Source: a virus. From it: a DNA stretch of 64,000 nt. Position numbers and translations under genes: made by a program. Within the stretch, counting starts at the first letter, position 1; every line of letters begins with the position of its first letter. The stretch spans positions 1-64,000 of IMG/VR virus record IMGVR_UViG_3300024247_000004, one strand, 5' to 3'. The notes under the pieces were generated by a model. That model did not search any database. It had not been told where the DNA came from and saw only the letters and a program-made list of their open reading frames with translations. Shown here piece by piece: positions 35,607 through 44,663 of the stretch.

Positions 35607-36350
35607 ATGAAATTACAAATCGATCGCATAGACCAGCATGCATTTACAAGTTTTGTTAATAGACTAAAGTTAATAGACTCTTTTATCTATTTCAAAATTA
35701 AAGATGGTCAAGTTATCTCAACAGCTTACTTACCACAAAGAGACGCTGTAAAACACCATTCAGTCCCATTTGAAAGTATTTTTCAAACGGCCGAAGTACC
35801 TCAATTAGGTAAAGAATTAAAGGTTGCATTCTTCGATGCAGGTAGAATTATAGAAGCATTTAAACAATTTGAGCACGATGCAATTCGCTGCGAGATTGAA
35901 TTCATAGAGAATGAACAAGACTTAGTAGCTTCTACTTTTAGAATTTACAATGATGAGTTGGAAATTACTCTAGCATGTTCAGAGCCATCTCTAGGCTTTA
36001 AAGATCTTACACCAGATCAAATCGATGCAATATTTGCAAAAGCGCCAGATTCTTTTCAATTTGGAATTGATAACCACACTATCAATAAACTTAAATCTCT
36101 TTTTAATCTTGAAAAAGATGAGACATTCGATATTAAATCAAATGGAAAAGGTGTTGAAGTTAAAGGTAAGACATTTAATGTATTGGTTAGTCAATCACCA
36201 GAAGGAAATGGCGGCGCAACACTTTACAAAAAATACTTAACATTATTAGACAAGGAAGAGTACAACGTACACGTTTCTGCAAGCAAAGTTGTTTTTGATT
36301 CTAATGAGTCAGATACTTTATTAACAATATCAACTTGCCAAACAGCGTAG
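35607..36350 (+). CDS. 45: Sliding clamp, gp45-like
   Basis: A 247-residue protein of the size and beta/alpha make-up of T4 gp45 (228), the trimeric ring that tethers polymerase and, in T4, activates late transcription with gp55 and gp33. It starts MKLQIDRIDQHAFTSF and has the repeated strand-helix-strand pattern of clamps. Direct sequence identity is weak by eye. The call rests on size, pattern and its position directly against the polymerase C-half: the stop TAG and the next ATG are adjacent. Confidence 0.65.
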   Translation: MKLQIDRIDQHAFTSFVNRLKLIDSFIYFKIKDGQVISTAYLPQRDAVKHHSVPFESIFQTAEVPQLGKELKVAFFDAGRIIEAFKQFEHDAIRCEIEFIENEQDLVASTFRIYNDELEITLACSEPSLGFKDLTPDQIDAIFAKAPDSFQFGIDNHTINKLKSLFNLEKDETFDIKSNGKGVEVKGKTFNVLVSQSPEGNGGATLYKKYLTLLDKEEYNVHVSASKVVFDSNESDTLLTISTCQTA

Positions 36351-37559
36351 ATGGAAGTAACTGAAGCTGTAGAAGAAAACATAGATAATTTATCTATAGA
36401 AGAATTAGAAGCACTTGCTGCTGATTATGACATCATGAGTAATAAGTTCACGGCCTACGAACAGGCCGTGAAACTTTCGTTAAATAGTATCTATGGTGCA
36501 TTCGGTAATAAGTGGTTTCATTTTTTTGATATTAACATTGCAGAATCAATTACTCTTCAAGGTCAAAATGCTATTATTTATTCAGAAACAGTATTAAATA
36601 AATACTTTAATGATTTTTGGCATAAAGACACTAAGTTACATGAAGAACTTGGAATTAAGGTAAAAGGCAAGTTACATAGGCCATCTGTTATTTACATAGA
36701 TACAGATTCTAACTACGTGCAATTTGGTGAAATGTATGATTCTGTAGAATGGTTAGATGAGTCTAAAAAAATGGATGTTACAACATTTACATTAGAAGTT
36801 TACAACCGTAGAATTAAGGAATTTATTTCTTTAGCGATGAAAAAATATGCAGTTGTTCATAATACTGATAATTTCTTAGTATTTGAACTAGAATCTATTG
36901 CATACTCAGGTATTTGGATGAAAAAGAAAAAGTATATTCAAGATATTGCATGGGAAGATAAGCTTTCTGTAAAAGATAGACACCCTTCTCTTAAAAAGAT
37001 TAAGACAATTGGCTACGATACTATTCAAAGTTCTACTCCATTATTTGCAAGACAAAAATTAGTAGAAGCACTTAAGTTATTGTTCACAAAGGGAACAAAG
37101 CCAGGTCCAGTTGAATTACAAGAAATGGTACAATTCTTAAAGCAATGTAAAACTGAATTTAAGCTTGTAAATATAGACGATATTTCTTTTAATAGAAGAA
37201 CTAATAATATCCAACAGTATATTATTGACGATAATAAAGAATTTCAAATTGGACTTAAGTGTCCACCAAATGTAAAGGCTGCAGGTTTTTATAACTATCT
37301 CTTAAATAATAATTCTAAATACAAGAATAAGTATAAGATGATAGCAAATGGTGAAAAACTTAGGATCTATAATACAAAGCACCCTATTTGTGATACATTC
37401 GCATATTTACCAGGAGGGCATCCATATGAGATAGCACCTGAAATTGACTACGATACTCAATTTGGAAAATGCATGATTGATCCAATTAACAGAGTTCTTA
37501 AAGCAATAGGCTTACAAGAATTAGATACAAACCTAATATATGCTTCGGCATTATTTTAA
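36351..37559 (+). CDS. 43: DNA polymerase gp43, C-terminal half (fingers, palm motif C, thumb)
   Basis: A 402-residue protein with family B motif B, KLSLNSIYGAFGN, then motif C YIDTDSNYVQF and the thumb region through KKKKYIQDIAW and TIGYDTIQSSTP. It begins MEVTEAVEENIDNL in the fingers, just where the product of 29841-31241 ends, so the two chains together make one gp43 without evident overlap. The C-terminal LIYASALF resembles the clamp-binding tail of T4 gp43, KKASLFDMFDF. Starting directly at the clamp stop codon suggests coupled synthesis with the clamp. Confidence 0.93.
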   Translation: MEVTEAVEENIDNLSIEELEALAADYDIMSNKFTAYEQAVKLSLNSIYGAFGNKWFHFFDINIAESITLQGQNAIIYSETVLNKYFNDFWHKDTKLHEELGIKVKGKLHRPSVIYIDTDSNYVQFGEMYDSVEWLDESKKMDVTTFTLEVYNRRIKEFISLAMKKYAVVHNTDNFLVFELESIAYSGIWMKKKKYIQDIAWEDKLSVKDRHPSLKKIKTIGYDTIQSSTPLFARQKLVEALKLLFTKGTKPGPVELQEMVQFLKQCKTEFKLVNIDDISFNRRTNNIQQYIIDDNKEFQIGLKCPPNVKAAGFYNYLLNNNSKYKNKYKMIANGEKLRIYNTKHPICDTFAYLPGGHPYEIAPEIDYDTQFGKCMIDPINRVLKAIGLQELDTNLIYASALF

Positions 37560-37568
37560 AATAAACAC

Positions 37569-37724
37569 ATGAATATAGAAGACTACGTTTGCGAATTAGT
37601 GGCTGAAAACCCAAACTATACTGAATTAGGAAAAAAGGTTGCAATTCATTTTAGAGAACATTTCTCAGAAAAAATAAATGAAGCAGCTAAACAAAAAAGA
37701 ATTAAAGACTATGAACCTTTCTAA
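37569..37724 (+). CDS. Small protein of unknown function
   Basis: A 51-residue acidic/basic helical protein (MNIEDYVCELVAENPNYTEL and so on to KDYEPF) starting 9 bases after the polymerase stop with an A-rich leader. It overlaps the next small gene by 14 bases. No family recognised. Confidence 0.55.
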   Translation: MNIEDYVCELVAENPNYTELGKKVAIHFREHFSEKINEAAKQKRIKDYEPF

Positions 37725-37887
37725 AGAAGAACAAACCATATTACAAGAGTATGTTGCAATTCAAAAAGAATTTAATACTTTAAAAAATGAGATGAGTAAT
37801 ATTAAACAAAAGGCTGAAGTCTTAATAAAAGAATTAAACAATATTAGAGAAAAAGAATCTAAGTTATTCGAAAAAATAAACAAATAA
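37711..37887 (+). CDS. Small coiled-coil protein
   Basis: A 58-residue protein from the ATG at 37711, with nearly all residues in a heptad-like helix (EYVAIQKEFNTLKNEMSNIK). An earlier in-frame ATG at 37678 would add 11 residues and lengthen the overlap with the previous gene, so it is less likely. It ends 1 base before uvsX. Confidence 0.55.
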   Translation: MNLSKEEQTILQEYVAIQKEFNTLKNEMSNIKQKAEVLIKELNNIREKESKLFEKINK

Positions 37888-37888
37888 A

Positions 37889-39004
37889 ATGGCAAAAAAG
37901 AAAGTTGAATTTAATTTCAGTGATATTAACGCTGAATTAGCAAATATAAATCCATTAGGTAGTGTAATGGAAAATAGTGATTTTAGTGAAGTTACAGAAT
38001 ATATTGACACAGGTAATTATCATTTAAATGCATGTGTAAGTGGTAGTTTATTTGGTGGATGGCCAAACAGTAGAACTTGTGCATTAGCTGGCCCTTCTGG
38101 AACAGGTAAAACTTTCCTCATATTAAATAGTGTAAAACGTGCAATTGACATGGGTTACAATGTTATTTTTTATGATAGTGAAGCTGCTGTTGATAAACAA
38201 TTAATGACAAAGTTTGGAATTGATTTAGCTAAGGTTAATTATCAACCGGTCAATACTGTACAAGATTTTAGACATTCAATCACAACGATCACAACTAAAA
38301 TGCAAGAAGTAAAAAGAACAGGTGGTACAGTACCTAAGGTTATGATTATTCTTGATAGTGCTGGAAACTTGGCAACTCAAAAAGAAATCAATGATGCAGT
38401 CAGTGGTAGTGAAAAGGCTGATATGACAAGAGCCAAAATTCTTAAATCTATTTTTAGAATTATTATGACTCCATTGGCAGATCTTAAAATACCTTTCTTA
38501 TTTACTAACCACACTTATATGACGCAAGGCTTTATTGCACAACAAATAGCAGGTGGAGGTACAGGTCCTGAATATGCAGCATCAATTGTTTTATTCTTAA
38601 ATAAAGCACAACTTAAAGAAGGTACTGAGAAAACAGGAATTATAGTTACGGCGAAACCAAACAAAAACAGATTTGCAAAGCCAACTCCAATTAAATTTCA
38701 TTTACACTTTACTCAAGGAATGAATCCTTACGTAGGTCTTGAACAATATGTTTCATGGGATGTTTGTGGAGTTGATAGAGGAAGCTTTGATAAAAATGGA
38801 AAACCTGAACTTAAGGCAACTTCAAGAACTTGGATATGTAAGCACTTAGATAATCCAGTCTCAAATAAAGACTTCTTTACTGAAAAGGTATTTACAAAAG
38901 AAGTACTTGAAAAAATCAATGAGCACATTCAGCCACTGTTTAATTATAGTGCAATGTCAGAAGACGTTGACGTTGATGCAATATTAGAAGAGACTGCAGA
39001 ATGA
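37889..39004 (+). CDS. uvsX: UvsX recombinase (RecA family)
   Basis: A 371-residue strand-exchange ATPase. Walker A GPSGTGKT lies near residue 70, and Walker B with its flank reads MIILDSAGNLATQKE. MTRAKILKSIFRII and TNHTYMTQGF are nearly as in T4 UvsX (SDMTRAKTMKSLFRI, NHTYETQ). GGGTGPEYAAS also matches. It works with the UvsY-like protein and gp32 encoded upstream. The end overlaps the next gene by 4 bases. Confidence 0.95.
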   Translation: MAKKKVEFNFSDINAELANINPLGSVMENSDFSEVTEYIDTGNYHLNACVSGSLFGGWPNSRTCALAGPSGTGKTFLILNSVKRAIDMGYNVIFYDSEAAVDKQLMTKFGIDLAKVNYQPVNTVQDFRHSITTITTKMQEVKRTGGTVPKVMIILDSAGNLATQKEINDAVSGSEKADMTRAKILKSIFRIIMTPLADLKIPFLFTNHTYMTQGFIAQQIAGGGTGPEYAASIVLFLNKAQLKEGTEKTGIIVTAKPNKNRFAKPTPIKFHLHFTQGMNPYVGLEQYVSWDVCGVDRGSFDKNGKPELKATSRTWICKHLDNPVSNKDFFTEKVFTKEVLEKINEHIQPLFNYSAMSEDVDVDAILEETAE

Positions 39005-39297
39005 GTTTACAAATAAATGAAGATAAACTTCCTATTAAATATATTTTAGGAATACACGACACATTGCCTTCTTACCCAGATGGATTTGACATTTTATATG
39101 AAAAAATAAAAAGACACATTGGAGATACTAACCACAATTTCACAAAACATGCAAGTATGAAATATCATTTAAAAAACGCAGATCCAGAAAGAGTGGATAA
39201 AGCTTTAGCAGAATTAGTTAAAGAAGGTTATATTGAACCGGTAAATGAAACAAAAGGTAAAGAGTCCTATAAAATAATAAACAACCCGTTTAATTAA
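39001..39297 (+). CDS. Small protein, winged-helix-like
   Basis: A 98-residue protein coupled to uvsX by a 4-base overlap. RVDKALAELVKEGYIEPV followed by SYKIINNPF looks like the recognition helix and wing of a winged-helix DNA-binding domain. Position between recombinase and helicase suggests a replication accessory role, perhaps replacing a T4 helicase loader, but no homology supports this. Confidence 0.45.
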   Translation: MSLQINEDKLPIKYILGIHDTLPSYPDGFDILYEKIKRHIGDTNHNFTKHASMKYHLKNADPERVDKALAELVKEGYIEPVNETKGKESYKIINNPFN

Positions 39298-39303
39298 ACT
39301 AGT

Positions 39304-40620
39304 ATGGAATTTAGCCAAGATTATGAAAAAATGTTTTTTAGGTTTTCATTAGAAAAACCTAAATATTTACAGGCAATTAAGACAAGTTTTTATTCATCTG
39401 AAGAGATTGATATACTTTCAACTCTTGCTCTTAAGTTTTTTATGAAGTTTAATGAAACTCCTTCAAAGGAACAGTTAAGACTTCTTGTTAAAAATGCAAA
39501 AACGGCTAAAGATAAAATTAGTGATAGTATAATTAATTTAATATTTGAAGTAGACTTAGATCAATATGATGAAGAGTGGCTAACATCTACTGCAGAATCA
39601 TGGATTAAATGGAGAAACTTCGATACAACTCTTATTGACACTATTGAGTTTATTAAAACAACAACTGTAACTCCTGAAAATACTGATCATATAATTACAA
39701 AGGTTAAGACATTAATAAATGAAAGAAATAATCTTACATTTAACAGTGATCTTGGTCTTGATTTTTTCGATGCAGAATCACATGATCAAAAAGAGACTGA
39801 TAAAATTAGTACAGGATATAACTTTTTAGATAGAGTATTAGGCGGAGGATATGACAAAGGCGGTAATTTAGTAGTTTATGCGGGTGAACAGAATATTGGT
39901 AAATCCATTTTCTTAGCAAATGACGCAGCTCAATTCGTTAAGATGGGAACCAACACCGCCGTCATTACCGCTGAAATGGCAGCACATAAATTTGTTAAAA
40001 GAATCGGAGCAAACCTTTTAGGTATTAACATTAGTGACTATAATGAAAAAGGTAAGAATAAAGATTTTATTAAAAGAAAATTAGAAACAGTAGGAAATGG
40101 ATTTACTCCTCCAGGTAGTCTACATGTTAGACAATTCCCAACATCTCAAGCTACTGTGCTTGACATTGAAGCCTATCTTGCACAAATTGAAGAAGAAAAA
40201 GGAATTAAGTTAGGTGCAGTTGTTATAGATTATATTAACATCTTAGCAAATTATAGAAATCAAAACACTGAAAATACTTATATGAAGATTAAGCAAATTG
40301 CAGAAGATCTTAGAGCAATGGGTATTAGAAATAATTGGCTAATCGTTACAGCAACTCAAATTACAAGAAGTGGTTACAACTCTTCAGATATTACAATGAC
40401 CGATATTGCAGAATCTGCAGGTCTTTCTCATACTGCTGATGTTATGCTTGGAATTATTCAAGATGATATTATGAGAGCAGCAAATGAATACAGATTAAAA
40501 GTCCTTAAAATCAGAGATGGTGAAGGCAAGGGAACAAAATGCAAGTTAGATATTAACTACTCATATATGAGATTAATGGAAACTGAAGAAATAACAATGA
40601 GTAATTTACACGCAATATAG
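39304..40620 (+). CDS. 41: Replicative helicase gp41-like (DnaB family)
   Basis: A 438-residue hexameric 5'-3' helicase. An N-terminal helical domain is followed by a RecA-fold motor: Walker A GEQNIGKS (~residue 197), H1a/Walker B features AVITAEMAAHKF and LGAVVIDYINILANY, and a TATQITRSGYNSS sensor-like loop. The C-terminal KLDINYSYMRLMETEE ends the motor. Partner of the gp61 primase at 13082. Confidence 0.9.
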   Translation: MEFSQDYEKMFFRFSLEKPKYLQAIKTSFYSSEEIDILSTLALKFFMKFNETPSKEQLRLLVKNAKTAKDKISDSIINLIFEVDLDQYDEEWLTSTAESWIKWRNFDTTLIDTIEFIKTTTVTPENTDHIITKVKTLINERNNLTFNSDLGLDFFDAESHDQKETDKISTGYNFLDRVLGGGYDKGGNLVVYAGEQNIGKSIFLANDAAQFVKMGTNTAVITAEMAAHKFVKRIGANLLGINISDYNEKGKNKDFIKRKLETVGNGFTPPGSLHVRQFPTSQATVLDIEAYLAQIEEEKGIKLGAVVIDYINILANYRNQNTENTYMKIKQIAEDLRAMGIRNNWLIVTATQITRSGYNSSDITMTDIAESAGLSHTADVMLGIIQDDIMRAANEYRLKVLKIRDGEGKGTKCKLDINYSYMRLMETEEITMSNLHAI

Positions 40621-40622
40621 AT

Positions 40623-41066
40623 ATGAGAAATAAGCAAGATAAAATATTTGACAATAATTTTGAAGCTCCAGACACGGAGGGAAAGGGATCTATTAACTTT
40701 GATTTAGATCCAGCAGTAAGAGGTAATCTTTCAGAAGAAGAAAATATACACTACGAAATATTAGCCAGGGATATACATGATTTAATTGAAAATTCAAGAT
40801 TTAAAAAATTCAACGTAATAAATGAATTTACAAGTGTAACTCGTCTTAAGAAAATAGACATCAATGAAGTTTATGGATTTATGGTAGATGAGTTAATTAA
40901 AAAATACTCAAGAATAGATTTATTTTCTGAGTTATGTAATTATTTTAATATACCTCCAAATAAATTTTATAACTCATTATCAAATGTTTATAAAGAAGAT
41001 CTAATTATGGAATTAGATAAAAAAACAGGAGTTCTTTCAAGAAAAAATATTAACAAACTTTTTTAA
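40623..41066 (+). CDS. Unknown helical protein in the replication operon
   Basis: A 147-residue protein, mostly helices (HYEILARDIHDLIENSRF, then YGFMVDELIKKYSRI), with 0-2 base gaps to the helicase and gp47 genes. No motif recognised. Confidence 0.55.
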   Translation: MRNKQDKIFDNNFEAPDTEGKGSINFDLDPAVRGNLSEEENIHYEILARDIHDLIENSRFKKFNVINEFTSVTRLKKIDINEVYGFMVDELIKKYSRIDLFSELCNYFNIPPNKFYNSLSNVYKEDLIMELDKKTGVLSRKNINKLF

Positions 41067-42188
41067 ATGATTAAGACAAGTGTTTTAAGTAAACCCGTAA
41101 AAAGGGTGTGGGTATTAGGCGATCTTCACTTTGGAGTTAGGTCTAATTCTATGGAATGGCTACAAATTCAAAAAGATTTTTTTGAACAGCAGTTTATTCC
41201 CACATTAAAGAAATATGTAAAACCAGGTGATGTTTTGGTACAGGTAGGAGATACGTTTGACAACCGCCAGAGTATAAACATCAAAGTTTTAAACTATGCC
41301 ATGGATCTATTCGAGAGGCTAGGTGAGATATTGCCGGTCCATGTAATTTGTGGCAATCATGATATTTGGGCTAAGAAGACAAATGAAATTACTTCAATAG
41401 ATACTCTTAAATGGATCCCAAATGTACAAGTTTATACAGACCCTGTTGAGTATGTTTGGAATGATAGAAAAATACTACTAATGCCATGGAGAAGAGATTC
41501 AGCACATGAGGCAGAGACATTAGCAGACTATCCAATGAGTAAGATTGTATTTTGCCATTCTGAAGTTAGAGGTATTTACTTAAACGCAAAGGTAAAGAAT
41601 CAGCATGGAAATGAAAGTAATATCTATTCAAAATACACGAGAGTATATAGCGGCCACATTCATTATAGACAAGAAAAGGATAAACTCTTAATGGTTGGTG
41701 TACCATATCAACTAACAAGATCTGATATGAATAACACTAAAGGATTTGATCTTGTAGATTTAAAGGATATGCAAGAAACTTTCTTTGAAAATACAATATC
41801 TCCTCACTTTCTTAGGTATAATATTAAGATGTTATATGATATGCCACTTGAGAATTTTAAGGCACAAATTAAAAATAATTTTGTAGATCTTTATGTTCCT
41901 TCTGAAATAGCAACATCATCTGCATTGTCTAATTTAATTAACAGAGTGCAAAAGATTGGAAGAAGAATTGAGCCAAATATTTATCAAGAAGATAATTTTA
42001 TAGACAAAGATTTATATGACTTAGATGAGATAGAAGAAATGCAAAAGAACTATAGTGTTATGGGACTTTGTGAAAAATACATAGATTCTTCTACATTTGA
42101 TAACAAGTTAAAAAAACAGATTAAAGACAAATTAAACCAACTTTATAACGGTTGTGTAAATAATTACGACTTAGACAATGAGAATTAA
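41067..42188 (+). CDS. 47: gp47-like recombination nuclease (SbcD/Mre11 family)
   Basis: A 373-residue metallophosphoesterase. Catalytic motifs run in order: GDLHFG (D-x-H), VGDTFDNR (GD), CGNHD, FCHSEVRG and YSGHIH. With gp46 it resects DNA ends for recombination-dependent replication. The gene end overlaps gp46 by 11 bases, as expected for a stoichiometric pair. Confidence 0.93.
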   Translation: MIKTSVLSKPVKRVWVLGDLHFGVRSNSMEWLQIQKDFFEQQFIPTLKKYVKPGDVLVQVGDTFDNRQSINIKVLNYAMDLFERLGEILPVHVICGNHDIWAKKTNEITSIDTLKWIPNVQVYTDPVEYVWNDRKILLMPWRRDSAHEAETLADYPMSKIVFCHSEVRGIYLNAKVKNQHGNESNIYSKYTRVYSGHIHYRQEKDKLLMVGVPYQLTRSDMNNTKGFDLVDLKDMQETFFENTISPHFLRYNIKMLYDMPLENFKAQIKNNFVDLYVPSEIATSSALSNLINRVQKIGRRIEPNIYQEDNFIDKDLYDLDEIEEMQKNYSVMGLCEKYIDSSTFDNKLKKQIKDKLNQLYNGCVNNYDLDNEN

Positions 42189-43848
42189 TAGTATAGAATT
42201 TAAGAATTTTGCAAGTTATGGTAATCAAGTTCAAACAATTGAGTTTGAAGACCAAGCACAGTTATATTTAACATTAGGTAAAAACGGACATGGCAAAACC
42301 ACAATAGCTAATAGTATTATATATGCACTATATGGAAAGGTTGAAGGTGTAAAACTCGCTGATTTGCCAAATAGAATCAACAAAGAATTATGGGTTAAAA
42401 TAAACTTACAATGTAAAGACATGTCAGTTGAGATAGAAAGAGGTCTTATGCCAAATAAGTTTAAAGTATTAATCAATGGAGTAGAGTTTGATAAAGCAGG
42501 TAAAAAATCTGTACAAGAATATTTAGAAGATGAAATTTTTGGAATACCATATCATGTGTTTAAGAATATTATTATTTTAAGTATTAATGATTTTAAGTCT
42601 TTTCTGACTATGAATTCAAGTGATAAAAAACAAATCATTGATAAGATGTTTGGTTTTTCAGTTTTAAACGATATGTTCAGGAATGTTAAAGAAGAACGCA
42701 AGCAAATTAAAATGGAAATAGATTCTTATGATTCTGAACTTAATCAGATTATGGAATCAATTTCTTCAGTAAGACTTAAACTAAATAACTTAGTTGAAGA
42801 GTCTCATAAGAAAGATAAAGCAAAGGTTGAAGCCTTAAAAGATGAACTATTAGAACATGGAGATAATGTTAAGAAATTAAACGAGGCGAGAAGCCATATC
42901 GATGGTAAAATTGAAGGAGTAAGAGATGAAGCAAGTAGTATGGGTATTCAGCAGCGAGACCTTGAACGAGAGAATCAATACCTACAGAAAAAAATTGAAT
43001 TATACGAATCCGGTTTTTGTGGTTCATGTGAAACAAAGTTAGATACTGATTGGCACCAGAAAAAAGGAGATGAATTTAAAACACAGATTAAAAATAACTC
43101 TAAAAATTCAGGTAAATTAAAAGAAGAAATTACAATAGCTGAAGGAAAAGTAAGTGAATTAAGAAGTAAGAAAAAACAAGTTGAAACTAGAATTAATAAC
43201 TTAAGGTACTCTATTAAAGATATTAAAGAAGCTTTAATTAAAATAAAGGAATCAACTCAAGACTCAACTCAATTTCAACATTTAAAACAAATTATTGAAG
43301 AGTTTGAAAAGTCAGAAGAAAGCAAATCAGGTAAGAGAGAAGAGATAGCACAGCAAGATGCATTTATGACAATCTTAGAAGAAGTCTTAGGAGATGATGG
43401 TGTAAAAAACCTTGCAGTACAAACTATATTACCAGGCTTAAATGCTAATATCGCAATGATGGCTCAAACAATGCACCTTCCATTTCATATTAGATTTAAT
43501 GAAAAGTTCGATTGTATTATTAATCATTTAGGGGAAGATATAAATCCTCTAACACTTTCAACAGGTGAAAGAAAGAAGGCTGACTTTATAGTTATTATTG
43601 CTATTATTAAAATACTAAAACTAAGGTTTCCACAACTTAATCTTATGTTCTTAGATGAGTTATTAAGTTCTGTAGATCAAGATGGAGTCTATAACGTACT
43701 TAAAATTCTTAATGAAGTAATTAAAGAAAACGGACTAAATACATTTGTGATTAATCATACGGAATTACCTCATGAGATCTTTGATCAGAAAATACAGATT
43801 CATAGAGAGAATGGATTTTCAAAGTTTACTATTGAAAAAATAGAATGA
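42178..43848 (+). CDS. 46: gp46-like SbcC/Rad50 family ATPase
   Basis: A 556-residue SMC-type ATPase partner of gp47. Walker A is GKNGHGKTTIANS (~residue 35), the zinc hook FCGSCETKL (~280) sits between two coiled coils, the ABC signature is LSTGERKKADF, and Walker B is LMFLDELLSSVDQ. Length matches T4 gp46 (560). Its stop overlaps the GATATATAA motif of the next gene. Confidence 0.94.
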   Translation: MRINSIEFKNFASYGNQVQTIEFEDQAQLYLTLGKNGHGKTTIANSIIYALYGKVEGVKLADLPNRINKELWVKINLQCKDMSVEIERGLMPNKFKVLINGVEFDKAGKKSVQEYLEDEIFGIPYHVFKNIIILSINDFKSFLTMNSSDKKQIIDKMFGFSVLNDMFRNVKEERKQIKMEIDSYDSELNQIMESISSVRLKLNNLVEESHKKDKAKVEALKDELLEHGDNVKKLNEARSHIDGKIEGVRDEASSMGIQQRDLERENQYLQKKIELYESGFCGSCETKLDTDWHQKKGDEFKTQIKNNSKNSGKLKEEITIAEGKVSELRSKKKQVETRINNLRYSIKDIKEALIKIKESTQDSTQFQHLKQIIEEFEKSEESKSGKREEIAQQDAFMTILEEVLGDDGVKNLAVQTILPGLNANIAMMAQTMHLPFHIRFNEKFDCIINHLGEDINPLTLSTGERKKADFIVIIAIIKILKLRFPQLNLMFLDELLSSVDQDGVYNVLKILNEVIKENGLNTFVINHTELPHEIFDQKIQIHRENGFSKFTIEKIE

Positions 43849-43855
43849 TATATAA
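43847..43855 (+). promoter_or_regulatory. Late-promoter-like motif GATATATAA
   Basis: Exact copy at the gp46 stop, ending 3 bases before the gp15 start. It marks the switch from recombination genes to late morphogenesis genes. Confidence 0.55.
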
Positions 43856-43858
43856 TAA

Positions 43859-44632
43859 ATGGCAACATATAATTTAAAATTCAATAGAGACGATAGTGTT
43901 ATCAGACACCTTATAGTGGGTCTTTTAGCTGACTTAAATAAAAAGGTTAGTTTTTATAGACAACTTGATAATGATACTCGATCAGAAATAGATGTCCCCT
44001 TTTATTATTCAATTACTGGAGATGCTGATTTTTTAAAAGATAATTTTCTTTTTTCAACAGCTAATGGCTTTGAATGTAGTCCAAATCCAGTTGGAGCAGA
44101 TGGAAATTATGATGCAATTCCAAGAGGAGTTGTTAATCTTACATCAATGACAGTTGATCCATCAAAGCTTGTAAATAAGAGAAATGTTGGAGAGTACAGT
44201 AAGATGAATGATCAAGGTGTTTTAGAGGGGTATAGGGCAGAGTTTGAACTAATTCCTATGACATTTTCAATTGATATTGAAATACTCTTAAGTAGTCTCT
44301 TAGACATCTTTAAATGTACTGAACAATTAGTAAAGAAATTATATAAATCTAATCAATATAATGTAGAAGTCGGGCATTTAGAAGAAGGACTATATAGAAT
44401 GGCAGCCTATTATGCAATGCCAGACGATTATGGTAAAGAAAGCCCAATTGAATATAGTTTTGACGATAAAGGCAATTATAAAATAACATTCAGTATTGAG
44501 GTAAATTCATTTATGCCAGCAATAGATTTTGACACAGAGAGACATGCTGGAAATAGAATGTTTAAGATAACTCACGCTTATTCAGATGAAAAACAACTTA
44601 ACGAATCTTTAGATGAGGGTTTAGATATATAA
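43859..44632 (+). CDS. 15: gp15-like tail terminator / sheath stabiliser
   Basis: A 257-residue protein near T4 gp15 size (272), which caps the tail for joining to the head. The T4 pattern is matched in order: VIRHLIVGLLADLNKKVSFY plus RQLDND (T4 'LMGDLFSNIQIKRQLESGD'), DVPFYYS (T4 RVPITYAS), and MTFSIDIEILLSSLLDIFKC (T4 MIYELSIFTRYEDDMFQIV). The C-terminal ITFSIEVNSFMPAIDF corresponds to T4 SLTFEVNGWMYPPVD. Good family match by eye. Confidence 0.8.
   Translation: MATYNLKFNRDDSVIRHLIVGLLADLNKKVSFYRQLDNDTRSEIDVPFYYSITGDADFLKDNFLFSTANGFECSPNPVGADGNYDAIPRGVVNLTSMTVDPSKLVNKRNVGEYSKMNDQGVLEGYRAEFELIPMTFSIDIEILLSSLLDIFKCTEQLVKKLYKSNQYNVEVGHLEEGLYRMAAYYAMPDDYGKESPIEYSFDDKGNYKITFSIEVNSFMPAIDFDTERHAGNRMFKITHAYSDEKQLNESLDEGLDI
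44624..44632 (+). promoter_or_regulatory. Late-promoter-like motif GATATATAA
   Basis: Exact copy whose last three bases are the gp15 stop codon; 31 bases before the ATG at 44664 with an A-rich leader. Confidence 0.55.
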
Positions 44633-44663
44633 TTAATATATAAAATAAATAAAAATATTAAAA

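Noticed and set aside
31200-36400. Split intein or intron explaining the two gp43 halves
   Set aside because: No Cys/Ser splice residues, no C-terminal HN, and no intron-like core or homing endonuclease between the halves; the genes between are metabolic, structural and replicative.
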